The notes: generated by a model from the letters alone, not told the origin. A DNA stretch of 64,000 nt from Sphingobacterium alkalisoli (GCF_005049105.1 NZ_SUKA01000001.1:434001-498000), one strand, 5' to 3'. Shown: positions 24,923 through 35,100, counted from the first letter of the stretch. Translations and numbers: made by a program.

Positions 24923-26728
24923 ATGCAAAATATCAGAAACATAGCGATTATCGCTCACGTCGATCACGGTAAAACTACGCTGGTAGACAAAATCTTACAC
25001 TTCACAAATCTTTTTAGAGATAATGATGGTACAGGTGATTTAATTCTAGATAACAATGATCTGGAACGGGAGCGCGGTATTACGATCGTTGCTAAGAATG
25101 TGTCTGTACAATATAAAGGTGTAAAAATCAACGTTATTGATACTCCTGGTCACGCCGATTTCGGTGGTGAGGTAGAGCGCGTATTAAAAATGGCTGATGG
25201 TGTTGTGTTATTGGTAGATGCCTTTGAAGGCCCGATGCCGCAAACACGTTTCGTGACACAAAAAGCTTTGGCTTTAGGTCTAAAACCATTGGTTGTCGTC
25301 AATAAAGTAGACAAAGAAAACTGTCGTCCTGAGGAAGTTTATGAGAATGTATTTGATCTATTCTTTAGCTTAGATGCTACAGAGGAGCAATTGGCATTCC
25401 CTGTATTATATGGTTCGTCTAAACAAGGTTGGATGTCAACCGATTGGCAAGAACCAAAAGAAGATGTATCTGAATTACTGGATGCGATCATCGATCACTT
25501 TCCACCCTCGCCATTTGTGGAAGGAACATTGCAAATGCAGATTACCTCTTTAGATTACTCTACCTTCGTAGGTCGTATCGCTATTGGTCGTGTGGCACGC
25601 GGTACCATCAAAGAAAATCAGCCCATCTCTTTAATGAAGCGTGATGGCAAAGTCGTTAAATCCCGTGTTAAAGAATTGCATACATTTGAAGGCTTAGGTC
25701 GTCGTCGTGTTACAGAAGTAGCTTGTGGTGATATCTGCGCCGTAGTAGGTATTGAAGGATTTGATATCGGTGATACAATTGCTGATTTTGATAATCCAGA
25801 GCAATTAGAGGTTATCCACATCGATGAGCCTACGATGAATATGTTGTTCACGATCAATAACTCTCCATTCTTCGGTAAAGAAGGTAAGTTGGTGACATCC
25901 CGTCACATCCACGATCGCCTTCAAAAGGAATTAGAGAAAAACTTAGCGCTTCGGGTGGTACCTACCGAATCCCCAGATGCCTGGTTGGTATACGGTCGCG
26001 GTATTCTGCATTTGTCCGTATTGATCGAAACAATGCGTCGTGAAGGATATGAATTGCAGGTTGGTCAGCCTCAGGTAATCGTTAAGGAAATTGACGGCAA
26101 GAAATGTGAGCCTATCGAAGTATTGGTAGTTGACGTTCCTGCGGAAGTTTCGGGTAAAGTAATCGAATTAGTAACGCAACGTAAAGGAGAGCTATTGATT
26201 ATGGAGACCAAAGGCGAGATGCAACACTTAGAGTTCGAAATCCCTTCCCGTGGTATCATCGGCCTACGTAACAACGTACTGACAGCTACAGCAGGTGAAG
26301 CTGTGATGGCGCACCGTTTAAAAGGATACGAGCCTTGGAGAGGTACAATCCCTGGACGTCTGCACGGTGTATTGATCTCTTTGGATAAAGGTACTACAAC
26401 AGCTTATTCGATCGATAAATTACAAGACCGTGGTAAATTCTTTGTAGATCCAGGAGTAGATATTTACGAGGGACAGATCTTAGGAGAACATATCCGTGAT
26501 AACGATTTAACGATCAATATCACGAAAGGTAAGCAGTTGACCAATATGCGTGCTTCCGGTACGGATGACAATACACGTATTGCTCCAGCAATCAAGTTTT
26601 CGTTAGAAGAATCTATGGAGTATATCCAGGCAGACGAATACATCGAGGTAACACCTCAATCTACCCGTTTACGTAAGATCTATCTAACAGAGAATGAACG
26701 TAAAGTAAATACTAAAAAATTCCAATAA
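24923..26728 (+). CDS. typA: Translational GTPase TypA/BipA
   Basis: Ribosome-associated GTPase involved in 50S assembly and stress or cold growth. G1 is [10 protein letters not shown] at about residues 10-19, G3 [12 protein letters not shown]4 [11 protein letters not shown]-like domains II, III and V and the BipA-specific C-terminal domain follow ([36 protein letters not shown]). The length of 601 residues is standard. Single gene with a palindrome at its promoter and a strong terminator. Confidence 0.96.
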   Translation: MQNIRNIAIIAHVDHGKTTLVDKILHFTNLFRDNDGTGDLILDNNDLERERGITIVAKNVSVQYKGVKINVIDTPGHADFGGEVERVLKMADGVVLLVDAFEGPMPQTRFVTQKALALGLKPLVVVNKVDKENCRPEEVYENVFDLFFSLDATEEQLAFPVLYGSSKQGWMSTDWQEPKEDVSELLDAIIDHFPPSPFVEGTLQMQITSLDYSTFVGRIAIGRVARGTIKENQPISLMKRDGKVVKSRVKELHTFEGLGRRRVTEVACGDICAVVGIEGFDIGDTIADFDNPEQLEVIHIDEPTMNMLFTINNSPFFGKEGKLVTSRHIHDRLQKELEKNLALRVVPTESPDAWLVYGRGILHLSVLIETMRREGYELQVGQPQVIVKEIDGKKCEPIEVLVVDVPAEVSGKVIELVTQRKGELLIMETKGEMQHLEFEIPSRGIIGLRNNVLTATAGEAVMAHRLKGYEPWRGTIPGRLHGVLISLDKGTTTAYSIDKLQDRGKFFVDPGVDIYEGQILGEHIRDNDLTINITKGKQLTNMRASGTDDNTRIAPAIKFSLEESMEYIQADEYIEVTPQSTRLRKIYLTENERKVNTKKFQ

Positions 26729-26749
26729 GCTTTTTATTGGTTCGACTAT

Positions 26750-26781
26750 AAAAGCCTTCGATGTTCTCGAAGGCTTTTTTT
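26750..26781 (+). terminator. Terminator after typA
   Basis: Twelve-base stem AAAAGCCTTCGA (26750-26761) with TCGAAGGCTTTT (from 26767), loop TGTTC, followed by T. It lies at the end of the convergent DUF4407 gene and may serve both. Confidence 0.9.
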
Positions 26782-26787
26782 AATCCC

Positions 26788-27894
26788 TTAGCTTAATTTT
26801 GAATTCTCATAATCATCATTCAGTTTGTCCATACGACGTTGTATTGCAACGTCGATACGATGCCCTTTCAGTTTATCCAACGCTTGCTTTTCGACATCGA
26901 CGTTCGTGTCAGATTCATAATTGTTGACGGTTTTTTGACTCAATATCGCGTTATCATAAGTATCCCGTCCACTCATCAATTTGACAAAGACAGGTAAGCA
27001 CTCAAAAAATATAAAAAGAAGAGTAATAAAAATGACAGCGTATTCCGTAGCATCGTTTACCGTGCCATCCGGATTCTTATGAAGATTGCTTAAAGCCGTA
27101 TTTCGATCTGCAAACCCGGCAATATTTATTACGCTGTCTAACCCTTGGTCTGATAATATTTTTTGATCTAACAGGCCTTCTTGCGCTTTTCTATCCAATA
27201 ACTGTGATTCCTTGGTTTGGATACGTGAACGTAAGGTGTCTAAATAAGTTTCCTGTTTCTTTAAATTATCCTCCTTCATTTTTGCATAAGGCCCATAGCC
27301 CAATACGCCGGAAGTCTCTTCTGTCTTCGTCCCGAAAATTTCGTGGTTTAGCTGTTGTCGGGAAGTTTTAATACTACTTTCTAACGAATCTGCCTGATTT
27401 TTCAAAGTACTAAGCTGCCCATATTCTACCAGATATTTATTTTCAAATGTTCTATTCAGCGTATCAATCGTGGCGCGTTGTTGTTTGAGGTATTCCACGC
27501 GGAGATGCTCCTTAATTTCTTTGTCAAAAATCTTTAGTTCGAGAGGGCGTGAGATAACCAACCCAATGATTATGGCCAATATAATACGGGGTAGTGCTTG
27601 AAAAAATTGCTTGCCGGTAGATTGTGTCTTATCAATGCTCAGTACAATGTATCTATCGAGGTTAAAAATGGCTAATCCCCAAATTAGACCAAATAGGATT
27701 GCATAGAATATTGAATTTTCGCTTCCGCTGAATACAAAATATAAGGCGTATCCACCAGCAATACTTGCGAAAAGACCAGTGAAAAATATGGTTGCACCTA
27801 TACTTACATATTTACTATGCTCCTCAGGATAGCGTAATAGTGTTTTTTCATTAACGCCGGCACACCACCATAAAAATTGTTTTATAGAGCTCAT
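26788..27894 (-). CDS. DUF4407 membrane protein
   Basis: A protein of 368 residues matching the DUF4407 pattern: FLWWCAGVNEKTLLRYPEEHSKYVSIGATIFFTGLFASIAGGYAL near the start. Helices at about 29-55, 60-83, 99-118 and 282-304; between the third and fourth is a long charged, coiled-coil-like periplasmic or cytosolic region (130-260, rich in Leu, Gln, Lys). Function unknown; relatives occur across Bacteroidota. Monocistronic, divergent from the M3 peptidase gene. Confidence 0.8.
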   Translation of the reverse strand: MSSIKQFLWWCAGVNEKTLLRYPEEHSKYVSIGATIFFTGLFASIAGGYALYFVFSGSENSIFYAILFGLIWGLAIFNLDRYIVLSIDKTQSTGKQFFQALPRIILAIIIGLVISRPLELKIFDKEIKEHLRVEYLKQQRATIDTLNRTFENKYLVEYGQLSTLKNQADSLESSIKTSRQQLNHEIFGTKTEETSGVLGYGPYAKMKEDNLKKQETYLDTLRSRIQTKESQLLDRKAQEGLLDQKILSDQGLDSVINIAGFADRNTALSNLHKNPDGTVNDATEYAVIFITLLFIFFECLPVFVKLMSGRDTYDNAILSQKTVNNYESDTNVDVEKQALDKLKGHRIDVAIQRRMDKLNDDYENSKLS

Positions 27895-28045
27895 TTTTAA
27901 AAATTTACTATATGACGCTTTTTGCTCTTAAAAGTAACAACAAAAGGGGAATAAATTTTAAATATATTTCGATACAAATGGATTGCTCAAATAATCCTTA
28001 CCTTTGCAAGAAATTTTAGTAGTGCAAACAAATAATAAATCCGAA

Positions 28046-30160
28046 ATGAATAAAAAAAGTTTCTTGCCTTTTTTGGTAATCGCTTCAATATTTGTTGGTT
28101 GTGACAATGAAGAAAAGCCAAAGCAATCAGACAATCCACTGTTGATTGATAACGAGACCCCTTTTAATGTTCCGCCATTTGATCAGATTAAAGATGAACA
28201 TTTTAGACCTGCTTTCGACGAAGCACTACGGCAGCACAATCTAGAAATAGAACATATTGTCAATAACGAAGAAGAACCAAATTTCACGAATACTATTTTG
28301 GCATTGGAAAATGCAGGATCAGTACTTAGCCAAGTTTCAACTATTTTCTTTAATCTGAATTCAGCACATACAAACGATACTATCCAAGCCATTGCTAAGG
28401 ATTTGGCTCCTGTGCTTTCAGCACATGGCGACGAAATTAAGCTTAACCCAAAGCTTTTCGCTCGAGTAAAAGTGATTTATGGTAAAAAGGAAAGTTTGGG
28501 TGTAGATGCTGAGGATCTTAAATTGTTGGAGGAAACGTTTAAAGGATTTGTACGGTCAGGAGCAAATTTATCGGATACAGATAAGGAAAAGCTTAAGAAG
28601 ATCAACGCCAAACTGTCGGTTTTGACAACCCAATTTGGACAAAACTTATTGGCGGAGACGAACGCATACGAGTTGGTTGTGGATAAGAGAGAAAGTCTAG
28701 CTGGTTTGCCTGAAGGATTGATTTCCGCAGCGGCTGATGTTGCCAAAGCAAAGGGTAATGATGGCAAATGGGTGTTCACACTTTCAAATCCTTCTGTTAT
28801 GCCATTTTTACAATATGCTGATAACCGTGATCTACGTAAACAAATTTGGGAAGCTTACCAATTACGCGGAAACAACGGGAATACCAATGATAACAAAAAA
28901 ACATTAATCGAGATAGCAAACTTGCGACTAGAAAAGGCGAAATTATTGGGTTATTCGTCGCATGCGGCTTATGTATTAGAAGAATCGATGGCTTCAAATC
29001 CAACAAATGTATATGACTTGTTGAACAAACTATGGACTCCCGCGTTAGCTAAGGCCAAGATAGAGGCCGAAGATATCCAAAAGGAGATAGAGGCTGCTAA
29101 AGATACCTTCAAAGTTGCTCCTTATGATTGGAGATATTATGCTGAGAAAATTAGGGTTAAACGTTTTGCCTTAAATGAAGCGGAGATCAAACCATATTTT
29201 AGCTTGCCAGCGGTACGAGAAGGAGCGTTTGCTACGGCTAACAAGTTATGGGGACTATCCTTCGTTGCCCTTAATAACGTTCCTGTCTATCATCCGGAAG
29301 TGGAAGTGTACGAAGTAAAAGATAAAGATGGATCCCACCTTGGACTCCTATTTGCAGATTTTTTTCCGCGCGAATCAAAACGAGGGGGCGCTTGGATGAC
29401 CTCCTACCGCAAACAATATAAGGAAGAGGGACAGCGCATAGCTCCGGTTATTTCTATTGTGTGTAATTTTACTAAGCCAGTTGGAGAGCAACCGGCATTA
29501 TTAACATTCGATGAGGCCAGCACATTATTCCATGAGTTTGGTCATGCATTACATGGCCTGTTGTCTGATGTTAAATATAAATCGCTTTCTGGTACATCAG
29601 TACCTCGTGACTTCGTAGAATTACCTTCGCAGGTCATGGAGAACTGGGCCGCTGATCCAGCCGTACTAAAAACATATGCAAAGCATTATCAAACCGGAGA
29701 GGCAATTCCCGATTCATTAATTGCAAAGATGGAAAAAGCCGGAACTTTTGATCAAGGATTTGCAACAGTAGAATACTTGTCTGCTTCTCTTTTGGATATG
29801 AATTATCATGCCGCAACAAAGCCGATCACGACTGAGGTAAATGAGTTTGAAAACGAAGCCATGGCCAAAATAGGTTTAATAGATGCCATAATTCCACGTT
29901 ATAGAAGCTCCTATTTCCAGCATATTTTCTCAGGCGGTTACTCGGCCGGCTATTATAGTTATATTTGGTCTGAAGTACTAGACGCAGATGCATTTGCTGC
30001 ATTTAAGGAAAAAGGGATATATGATCAAGGTACAGCTGTATCATTCCGTAAGAGTATTTTAGAAAGAGGAGGAACCGGTAATCCGGCGAAGATGTACCGT
30101 GCGTTTCGTGGAGCGGATCCAAACCCAATTCATTTGATGAAGAAACGGGGACTGAACTAA
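28046..30160 (+). CDS. dcp: M3-family metallopeptidase, dipeptidyl carboxypeptidase type, lipoprotein
   Basis: Zinc peptidase of family M3 (oligopeptidase A/Dcp). The zinc site is H496-E-F-G-H500 in LFHEFGHALHGLLSD, with the third ligand in ELPSQVMENWA. Opening MNKKSFLPFLVIASIFVGC is a lipoprotein signal with Cys19, so the enzyme is anchored in the envelope, unlike cytosolic E. coli Dcp. The ATG at 28046 is chosen because an in-frame TTG at 28004 overlaps the -7 box TACCTTTG (27999-28006). Length 704 residues. It likely removes C-terminal dipeptides from peptides in the periplasm. Confidence 0.9.
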   Translation: MNKKSFLPFLVIASIFVGCDNEEKPKQSDNPLLIDNETPFNVPPFDQIKDEHFRPAFDEALRQHNLEIEHIVNNEEEPNFTNTILALENAGSVLSQVSTIFFNLNSAHTNDTIQAIAKDLAPVLSAHGDEIKLNPKLFARVKVIYGKKESLGVDAEDLKLLEETFKGFVRSGANLSDTDKEKLKKINAKLSVLTTQFGQNLLAETNAYELVVDKRESLAGLPEGLISAAADVAKAKGNDGKWVFTLSNPSVMPFLQYADNRDLRKQIWEAYQLRGNNGNTNDNKKTLIEIANLRLEKAKLLGYSSHAAYVLEESMASNPTNVYDLLNKLWTPALAKAKIEAEDIQKEIEAAKDTFKVAPYDWRYYAEKIRVKRFALNEAEIKPYFSLPAVREGAFATANKLWGLSFVALNNVPVYHPEVEVYEVKDKDGSHLGLLFADFFPRESKRGGAWMTSYRKQYKEEGQRIAPVISIVCNFTKPVGEQPALLTFDEASTLFHEFGHALHGLLSDVKYKSLSGTSVPRDFVELPSQVMENWAADPAVLKTYAKHYQTGEAIPDSLIAKMEKAGTFDQGFATVEYLSASLLDMNYHAATKPITTEVNEFENEAMAKIGLIDAIIPRYRSSYFQHIFSGGYSAGYYSYIWSEVLDADAFAAFKEKGIYDQGTAVSFRKSILERGGTGNPAKMYRAFRGADPNPIHLMKKRGLN

Positions 30161-30219
30161 ATTTTAGTAAAGAAAAAGGGCAAACTTTTTTTGTTTGCCC
30201 TTTTTCTTTACTAAAATTT
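30159..30219. terminator. Very long perfect terminator hairpin after the M3 peptidase
   Basis: The arms 30159-30185 and 30193-30219 are exact reverse complements over 27 bases, with a loop of seven T. The stem begins inside the peptidase stop codon. The terminal A/T pairs make it bidirectional in form. Confidence 0.9.
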
Positions 30220-30265
30220 GGATATTAAAATATCTTATTTATATTTGATCTAAATAAGATTAAAT

Positions 30266-30583
30266 ATGTGCCAATCTATTATATTAAGTTCTAAAGGGAA
30301 TACAACAATAAGTTATTGTACTCACTGTCAAAGTCACTACATATGGCAGAATTCTTTCCTGTTAACTTTCAATGCCCATCAGTATAGTAGTTTTTTGGCT
30401 GAAATTAGTAATAAAATAGGGTTGGAAGAATTTGTCACGTTTCCAGATGGAGACTCTAGATTGTTGCTTACCACCCCAGTTTACGAGATTTTATTTGCTT
30501 TTACAGAAGACGAATGGGTTGATTTTACAGGATCGCTGAATGAAGCTTATTATATGCGTGAAATTTATCAAATGATGAATTAA
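30266..30583 (+). CDS. Small conserved protein, possibly DUF6686 family
   Basis: A protein of 105 residues without signal peptide or membrane segment. It opens MCQSIILSSKGNTTISYCTHCQSHYIW, with a CxxC pair (C18, C21) that may bind metal, and continues with alternating strands (NSFLLTFNAHQYSSFL, DSRLLLTTPVYEILFAF). The arrangement resembles the Bacteroidota family DUF6686, a name I give from memory. Function unknown. Confidence 0.6.
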   Translation: MCQSIILSSKGNTTISYCTHCQSHYIWQNSFLLTFNAHQYSSFLAEISNKIGLEEFVTFPDGDSRLLLTTPVYEILFAFTEDEWVDFTGSLNEAYYMREIYQMMN

Positions 30584-30745
30584 CAATATTAAGTCCTAGG
30601 GGTTTGTGCGTTTTCCGAATGCAACGAACCGGCTAGGCACTATTTTTCTAGTTTGTTGTATCTCTCTTCTCAATGACAATTCCCTCAATGGATTTTCCTG
30701 CGAGGGATTGTTTCTTTAACGCATTGTATATCTGATTAACGTATG

Positions 30746-32509
30746 CTAAATTCCAATTGAATTAAACTGGAGATCGTACAGGTTTTTGTAATGTCCGTCT
30801 AGAGCAAGAAGTTCCTGATGTGATCCCATTTCCTTAATCTCTCCTTTATCAAGTACGATGATTTTATCCGCTTTTTGAATAGTAGACAATCGGTGGGCGA
30901 TGACAATGGCCGTTCTTCCTTCCATCAAATTGTCAATAGCAGATTGAATAAGCTGCTCGGTTTCTGTGTCAATTGAAGATGTAGCCTCGTCGAGAATTAA
31001 TATCTTAGGATCATGTACTAGCGCACGTATGAAGGATACCAATTGAGCTTGTCCTGCGGAAAGTGTAGCTCCTCGTTCTTGTACTTCATAGTTGAAATCA
31101 TTTGGAAGACGCATAATGAAGTCATAGGCTCCAACTTTTTTGGCCGCCTCTATAACATTCTTTTTATGGATAGAGGGGTCACGTAATGTAATATTGTTTA
31201 AAACTGTGTCTGAGAATAGGAATACATCTTGCAATACTGTAGCGATAGTTTTGCGTAAAAAGTTTAAATCGTATGTGCGAATATCTACACCATCTAAAAG
31301 GATTTCTCCTTTTTGAATTTCGTAAAATCGACTTAAAATATTGATGGTAGAGGATTTTCCGGCTCCCGTGGCGCCTACAAGTGCCAAGGTCTCTCCGGCA
31401 CGCACTTTAAAGTTTACGTCTTTTAATATCCATTTTTCATCGTTATACGCAAACCACACGTTTTTAAATTCAATCTCGCCACGTACATGATCGGGTTTGT
31501 ATGTTCCTTTATTGGGAGTGGACTCTTTGGTATCCAATACTTCAAATATCCGCTCCGCTGAAACCATTCCCATTTGAAGCGTGTTAAACTTATCAATAAG
31601 CTCGCGGATAGGTCTGAAAATCATGTTGATGTACATCAAAAAGGCGACTACCACTCCAGGTGATATGACGTCACCCAATATTTGCTTCGATCCGTACCAC
31701 ACCAACAAGCCAGTTGCGATTGCTATGATAATTTCTAACACCGGAAAGAAAATAGAGAAATACCAGTTCGCGCGAATATGTGCATTCCGATGTTCTTTGT
31801 TGATGGCCTCAAATTTTCGGATTTCCTGCTCTTCCCTTGCGAAATATTGAATTAAACCCATTCCCGAAATATGCTCTTGTAGAAATGTATTGAGGTTCGA
31901 AACCCAAAGTCTTACGGATTGAAAAGCAGATTTCATGGCTTCCTTAAAAACATATGTTGCACCTATCATCAAAGGCATGGGTATCAGTACAATTAGAGTA
32001 AGACGCCAGTCTGTATAAAACATGACCCCGAGAATAACAACCAATTGTAGCAAATCTCCTATAATTTGGATTAATCCTTCGGAAAAAATATTGGATATAG
32101 TTTCAAGGTCGGAGATTGTACGTGTGATCAATCTCCCAATAGGTGTATTGTCAAAGTATTTTAATCTAAGATTAGTAATATGATTGAATACCTGAATCCG
32201 AATATCCCGAATGACCGATTGTCCTAGCGTATTGGTAGTTAACGTGTGGAAATACCTTATAACTGTTTGCGCGATTAGCAAAAGCAGCATAATGATCAGC
32301 ATCGTTGTTAAACCACTGTAGTTAGCGGATAAAATATATCGATCGAGCGTATGTTCTATCAGGAGGGGAAGAGCGGGAGCTACAGCGGCCAGCAATATAG
32401 TCAATATAACGGATACCCAAAATATACGACGATATGGCCGCATATATTTCGTTAGCCTAGCGATCAATCTGCTGTCGTATGCTTTCCCTACTATTTTAGT
32501 ATCTTTCAA
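30746..32509 (-). CDS. ABC exporter half-transporter (permease-ATPase fusion, MsbA/BmrA-like)
   Basis: Type IV ABC exporter of 587 residues: six-helix transmembrane domain (about 1-325), then the nucleotide-binding domain with Walker A GATGAGKSS, signature SAGQ in GATLSAGQAQLVSF, Walker B ILILDEATSSID and the switch histidine in IVIAHRLST. It should work as a homodimer or with another half. Substrate cannot be read; lipid or drug export is usual for this subgroup. Its start overlaps the end of truA by 14 bases, so the two are cotranscribed. Confidence 0.9.
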   Translation of the reverse strand: MKDTKIVGKAYDSRLIARLTKYMRPYRRIFWVSVILTILLAAVAPALPLLIEHTLDRYILSANYSGLTTMLIIMLLLLIAQTVIRYFHTLTTNTLGQSVIRDIRIQVFNHITNLRLKYFDNTPIGRLITRTISDLETISNIFSEGLIQIIGDLLQLVVILGVMFYTDWRLTLIVLIPMPLMIGATYVFKEAMKSAFQSVRLWVSNLNTFLQEHISGMGLIQYFAREEQEIRKFEAINKEHRNAHIRANWYFSIFFPVLEIIIAIATGLLVWYGSKQILGDVISPGVVVAFLMYINMIFRPIRELIDKFNTLQMGMVSAERIFEVLDTKESTPNKGTYKPDHVRGEIEFKNVWFAYNDEKWILKDVNFKVRAGETLALVGATGAGKSSTINILSRFYEIQKGEILLDGVDIRTYDLNFLRKTIATVLQDVFLFSDTVLNNITLRDPSIHKKNVIEAAKKVGAYDFIMRLPNDFNYEVQERGATLSAGQAQLVSFIRALVHDPKILILDEATSSIDTETEQLIQSAIDNLMEGRTAIVIAHRLSTIQKADKIIVLDKGEIKEMGSHQELLALDGHYKNLYDLQFNSIGI

Positions 32510-33281
32510 TGTTATTTTTTAATGGGTCAATATAAGGATATTTTATCTTAGTGAGGTATAATCCATGTGCTGGTACTGAAGTGCCGGCTTTTGAACGATC
32601 CCGACTGGCAAGTACTTCTTCCACATAAGAAATGGGTTTGCCTTTGGCTCCGACTTCTAACAATGTTCCAACAATAGCGCGAACCATATTACGTAGGAAC
32701 CGGTCTGCAGTAATATGGAAAACCAATTTTTCACCTATCTCCACCCATTGCGCTTCTTTTATAGTACAAATATTTGTGAATACCTGCGTATTTGATTTAC
32801 TAAAACAACCAAAATCTTTTTTGCCCACTAATAGCCTAGCGGCTTCGTTCAGTCTTTGTACATTAAGTCGATCACGAAGTAGCCAGGACTTATTGATTAA
32901 AAAAGGATCTTTTGTGAAATGAATATGGTATTCATATGACCGCTCGGTTGCGTCGAAGCGAGCGTGTGATCCGGATGCCACTTCTAAAAGTCGTAACACA
33001 GCAATGTCAAATGGGAGTAGGGCATTAAGCGAATGTATGAATCGGTCGGGACTGTTGATAAGTGATGCATTATCGCTGTCAAAGTGTACATATAATTGCT
33101 TCGCATGTACGCCAGTATCCGTCCTTCCGGCACCAAGGGTGGCCACTTCTTCCCGGAGTAAAGTCCCTAAAGCATAATCTAGTTTTTCCTGTACGGATAC
33201 CGCATTAGGCTGTATTTGCCAGCCATGGTAAGCGGTGCCATCGTAAGCAACTTCTAAAAAAAAGCGTTTTATACCTTTCAC
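32496..33281 (-). CDS. truA: tRNA pseudouridine(38-40) synthase
   Basis: TruA modifies uridines 38-40 in the tRNA anticodon arm. Family motifs: KRFFLEVAYDGTAYHGWQIQPN, catalytic Asp in GAGRTDTGVHA (D56 counted from the TTG at 33284), and FLRNMVRAIVGTLLEVG. There is no ATG at a sensible place; GTG at 33281 or TTG at 33284 must start the protein. A -7 box TACCTTTG (complement of 33286-33293) lies four bases before the GTG, which predicts a leaderless message. About 261 residues; overlaps the ABC exporter start. Confidence 0.92.
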   Translation of the reverse strand: MKGIKRFFLEVAYDGTAYHGWQIQPNAVSVQEKLDYALGTLLREEVATLGAGRTDTGVHAKQLYVHFDSDNASLINSPDRFIHSLNALLPFDIAVLRLLEVASGSHARFDATERSYEYHIHFTKDPFLINKSWLLRDRLNVQRLNEAARLLVGKKDFGCFSKSNTQVFTNICTIKEAQWVEIGEKLVFHITADRFLRNMVRAIVGTLLEVGAKGKPISYVEEVLASRDRSKAGTSVPAHGLYLTKIKYPYIDPLKNNIERY

Positions 33282-33285
33282 CAAG

Positions 33286-33293
33286 CAAAGGTA
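33286..33293 (-). promoter_or_regulatory. -7 box of truA
   Basis: TACCTTTG on the minus strand, four bases before the GTG start of truA. No TTG is found at the usual -33 distance. Confidence 0.4.
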
Positions 33294-33477
33294 CGTAAAT
33301 TAGTAATGCACTAAAATGTCTAGTAGACCTAAAAGGTTTAAAAGATGGAAAAATGACGATAAGCGTATGATTTGGATATCGAGATTGAATTGTGCCATAA
33401 ACTAAATGGCTTTTTTTGTGTTTATAGGGTATTCCATCTGAGAAGTATGCTGTTAACAGCAGATAAGCGTTAGATAC

Positions 33478-33508
33478 TTGCATTTGAACGACAAGTTATC
33501 TAAGTTTG
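33478..33508 (+). promoter_or_regulatory. Promoter of the DUF4293 gene
   Basis: TTG at 33478-33480 and TAAGTTTG at 33501-33508, 20 bases apart. The leader to the ATG at 33534 is about 20 bases. Confidence 0.55.
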
Positions 33509-33533
33509 TTGTCAATTAAAATATCGATATTAT

Positions 33534-34007
33534 ATGATACAACGCATTCAAACAATATGGTTACTACTAGCTAGCCTTGCCATTTTTGGTCTATTTTTAT
33601 TCCCTTATTTAAATTATAACGATTTAGTAGGCTTAGGTAAAAAATTGTATGTGACTGGTTCCTATACCGCTGTAAATGGTGAACCTATAAAACAGCACAC
33701 GAATATACTGCAGATGATAGCGACGATAGCCCTGGGGCTATTTCCTATTTATATTATTTTCCAGTTCAAAAATAGGAAGCGTCAGATATCATTGGTTTTA
33801 ATAGAAATTTTACTGATTGTTTTATTTGCTGTTTGGCTTATCGTGACTGCGAATAACACGCTTTCTCTAATCTCACAATCTATTGGAGCGAATAATATTG
33901 GTATTGGATTTTTCTTATTACCCACAACAGTTATACTTCTGGGAATGGCTGTTGGTGGTATCCGTAAGGATGACAAGATTATCAAATCAGCAGATCGTTT
34001 AAGATAA
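33534..34007 (+). CDS. DUF4293 four-helix membrane protein
   Basis: A protein of 157 residues with four predicted helices (about 8-25, 59-78, 86-107, 122-142) and the opening MIQRIQTIWLLLASLAIFGLFLFPYLNY that marks DUF4293, a Bacteroidota family of unknown function. A short exported protein begins 7 bases after its stop, so the pair is one operon. Confidence 0.8.
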   Translation: MIQRIQTIWLLLASLAIFGLFLFPYLNYNDLVGLGKKLYVTGSYTAVNGEPIKQHTNILQMIATIALGLFPIYIIFQFKNRKRQISLVLIEILLIVLFAVWLIVTANNTLSLISQSIGANNIGIGFFLLPTTVILLGMAVGGIRKDDKIIKSADRLR

Positions 34008-34014
34008 TAAAAAG

Positions 34015-34470
34015 ATGAAAGAGATAATTTGGAGTTTATTTTTTGTAGTATTCACACATTTGGTGTTTGCGCAGGAAACAGATACTGCAACCGTCCTTGT
34101 GGATGAAATTCAGGTAGACGTAAAGAATGTTGCACTTTCTTCAAAAGGAGATACAGCTATTGTAGACTTGTTTTTGATATCCTATCAGCGGCATCCCCGA
34201 GAGTTTAAGTTAAACACATATGCTACACAAGTCGCTGATTCGAAAGGAAATTTTCATTTATATGATAATATGAAGATGGGAAAAGTACTTGTCTTATTAG
34301 CGCATCGTCAAAATTATCTTCATTATTTCATGGAAGAGGATATTCCTGTACCTTTTCAAATCAAAGTCGCAAATTGGACGAAGGAGAGGGGGCGCCCTAC
34401 ACACGTAAAGCTCGTGTTTGAAGACAGTAAAGAAGAGGGTAAATATGTAGAGAAAGTTGTTGAGTTATAA
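34015..34470 (+). CDS. Exported protein of unknown function
   Basis: I do not recognise a family. The 151 residues start with a signal peptide (1-19, ending LVFAQ) and continue as an Ig-like beta-sandwich pattern (VQVDVKNVALSSKGDTAIVDLFLISYQ, REFKLNTYATQVADSKGNFHLYD, PFQIKVANWTKERGRPTHVKLVFED). Probably a periplasmic structural or binding domain. Cotranscribed with the DUF4293 gene; the transcript ends in the hairpin that also serves the convergent gene. Confidence 0.7.
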   Translation: MKEIIWSLFFVVFTHLVFAQETDTATVLVDEIQVDVKNVALSSKGDTAIVDLFLISYQRHPREFKLNTYATQVADSKGNFHLYDNMKMGKVLVLLAHRQNYLHYFMEEDIPVPFQIKVANWTKERGRPTHVKLVFEDSKEEGKYVEKVVEL

Positions 34471-34474
34471 TCAG

Positions 34475-34508
34475 TAAAAAAAGACTAACAATTTGTTAGC
34501 CTTTTTTA
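34475..34508. terminator. Bidirectional terminator between convergent genes
   Basis: A-rich left flank with CTAACA facing TGTTAG and a T-rich right flank; one G/A mismatch. It overlaps the stop codon of the minus-strand gene at 34506-34508. Confidence 0.8.
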
Positions 34509-35045
34509 TCTTGAATACCTGAATTGTTGTTTATCCATCATCGCCATCTGGTCCTTCATCATCTTGATCTGATCGGCTAACAATTTGTTTTTATCGGCCT
34601 TTTTAGCCTCCTGTAGTAATTTTTCAGCTTCCCTTTTGTTGCGTTTTGCCATCATTACACCGGCCAAACTTAGTTTTGCCAAAGCAACGTTATGATCCAT
34701 ATGCAAACCTAATGTCAATGCCTTTTTAAAGAATTTCTCGGATTGCATAGGGGCACGTTGCGACTGAATAAGGCCTAATAGCAAATGATAATACCCCTGT
34801 TGAGCCGAAATAAGCTGCTTTTCGTAATCTTTAATATTATTCAACCACTTCTCCGCATGAGCTATATTTTGCTTACGAAAATACCACTGCGCAATAAGCA
34901 TATTTTCGTTAAAAAAAACAGTTACCCAAGCTAGTATCGTAACCAATATGCCTAAAATACCCCAGCCCCAATGACCAAACCAAAACAACGCAATGGTTCC
35001 CACCAATAAAAGACTACTAATTATTATGCGTACTAAATTTGACAT
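34506..35045 (-). CDS. Membrane-anchored TPR-like protein of unknown function
   Basis: A protein of 179 residues: two adjacent N-terminal helices (about 4-22 and 25-44), then a helical domain with TPR-like spacing (LIAQWYFRKQNIAHAEKWLNNI, AQQGYYHLLLGLIQSQRAPMQSEKFFKKAL, HNVALAKLSLAGVMMAKRNKREAEKLLQEAKKAD), and a Met-rich tail (KMMKDQMAMMDKQQ). Likely a scaffold facing one side of the inner membrane. Family not recognised. It has a clear promoter at 35070-35100. Confidence 0.7.
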   Translation of the reverse strand: MSNLVRIIISSLLLVGTIALFWFGHWGWGILGILVTILAWVTVFFNENMLIAQWYFRKQNIAHAEKWLNNIKDYEKQLISAQQGYYHLLLGLIQSQRAPMQSEKFFKKALTLGLHMDHNVALAKLSLAGVMMAKRNKREAEKLLQEAKKADKNKLLADQIKMMKDQMAMMDKQQFRYSR

Positions 35046-35069
35046 CTCTCCTCTTTCTATTTTTATCTA

Positions 35070-35100
35070 CAAACTTAGATAAAATTGTCTTTATATACAA
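35070..35100 (-). promoter_or_regulatory. Promoter of the TPR-like membrane protein
   Basis: On the minus strand, TTGTATATAAAG then TAAGTTTG (complement of 35070-35077), with 20 bases between TTG and the -7 box. The same extended upstream element occurs before pfkA and fcl. The -33 side is the left arm of a 12-bp inverted repeat (35089-35123). Confidence 0.65.
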
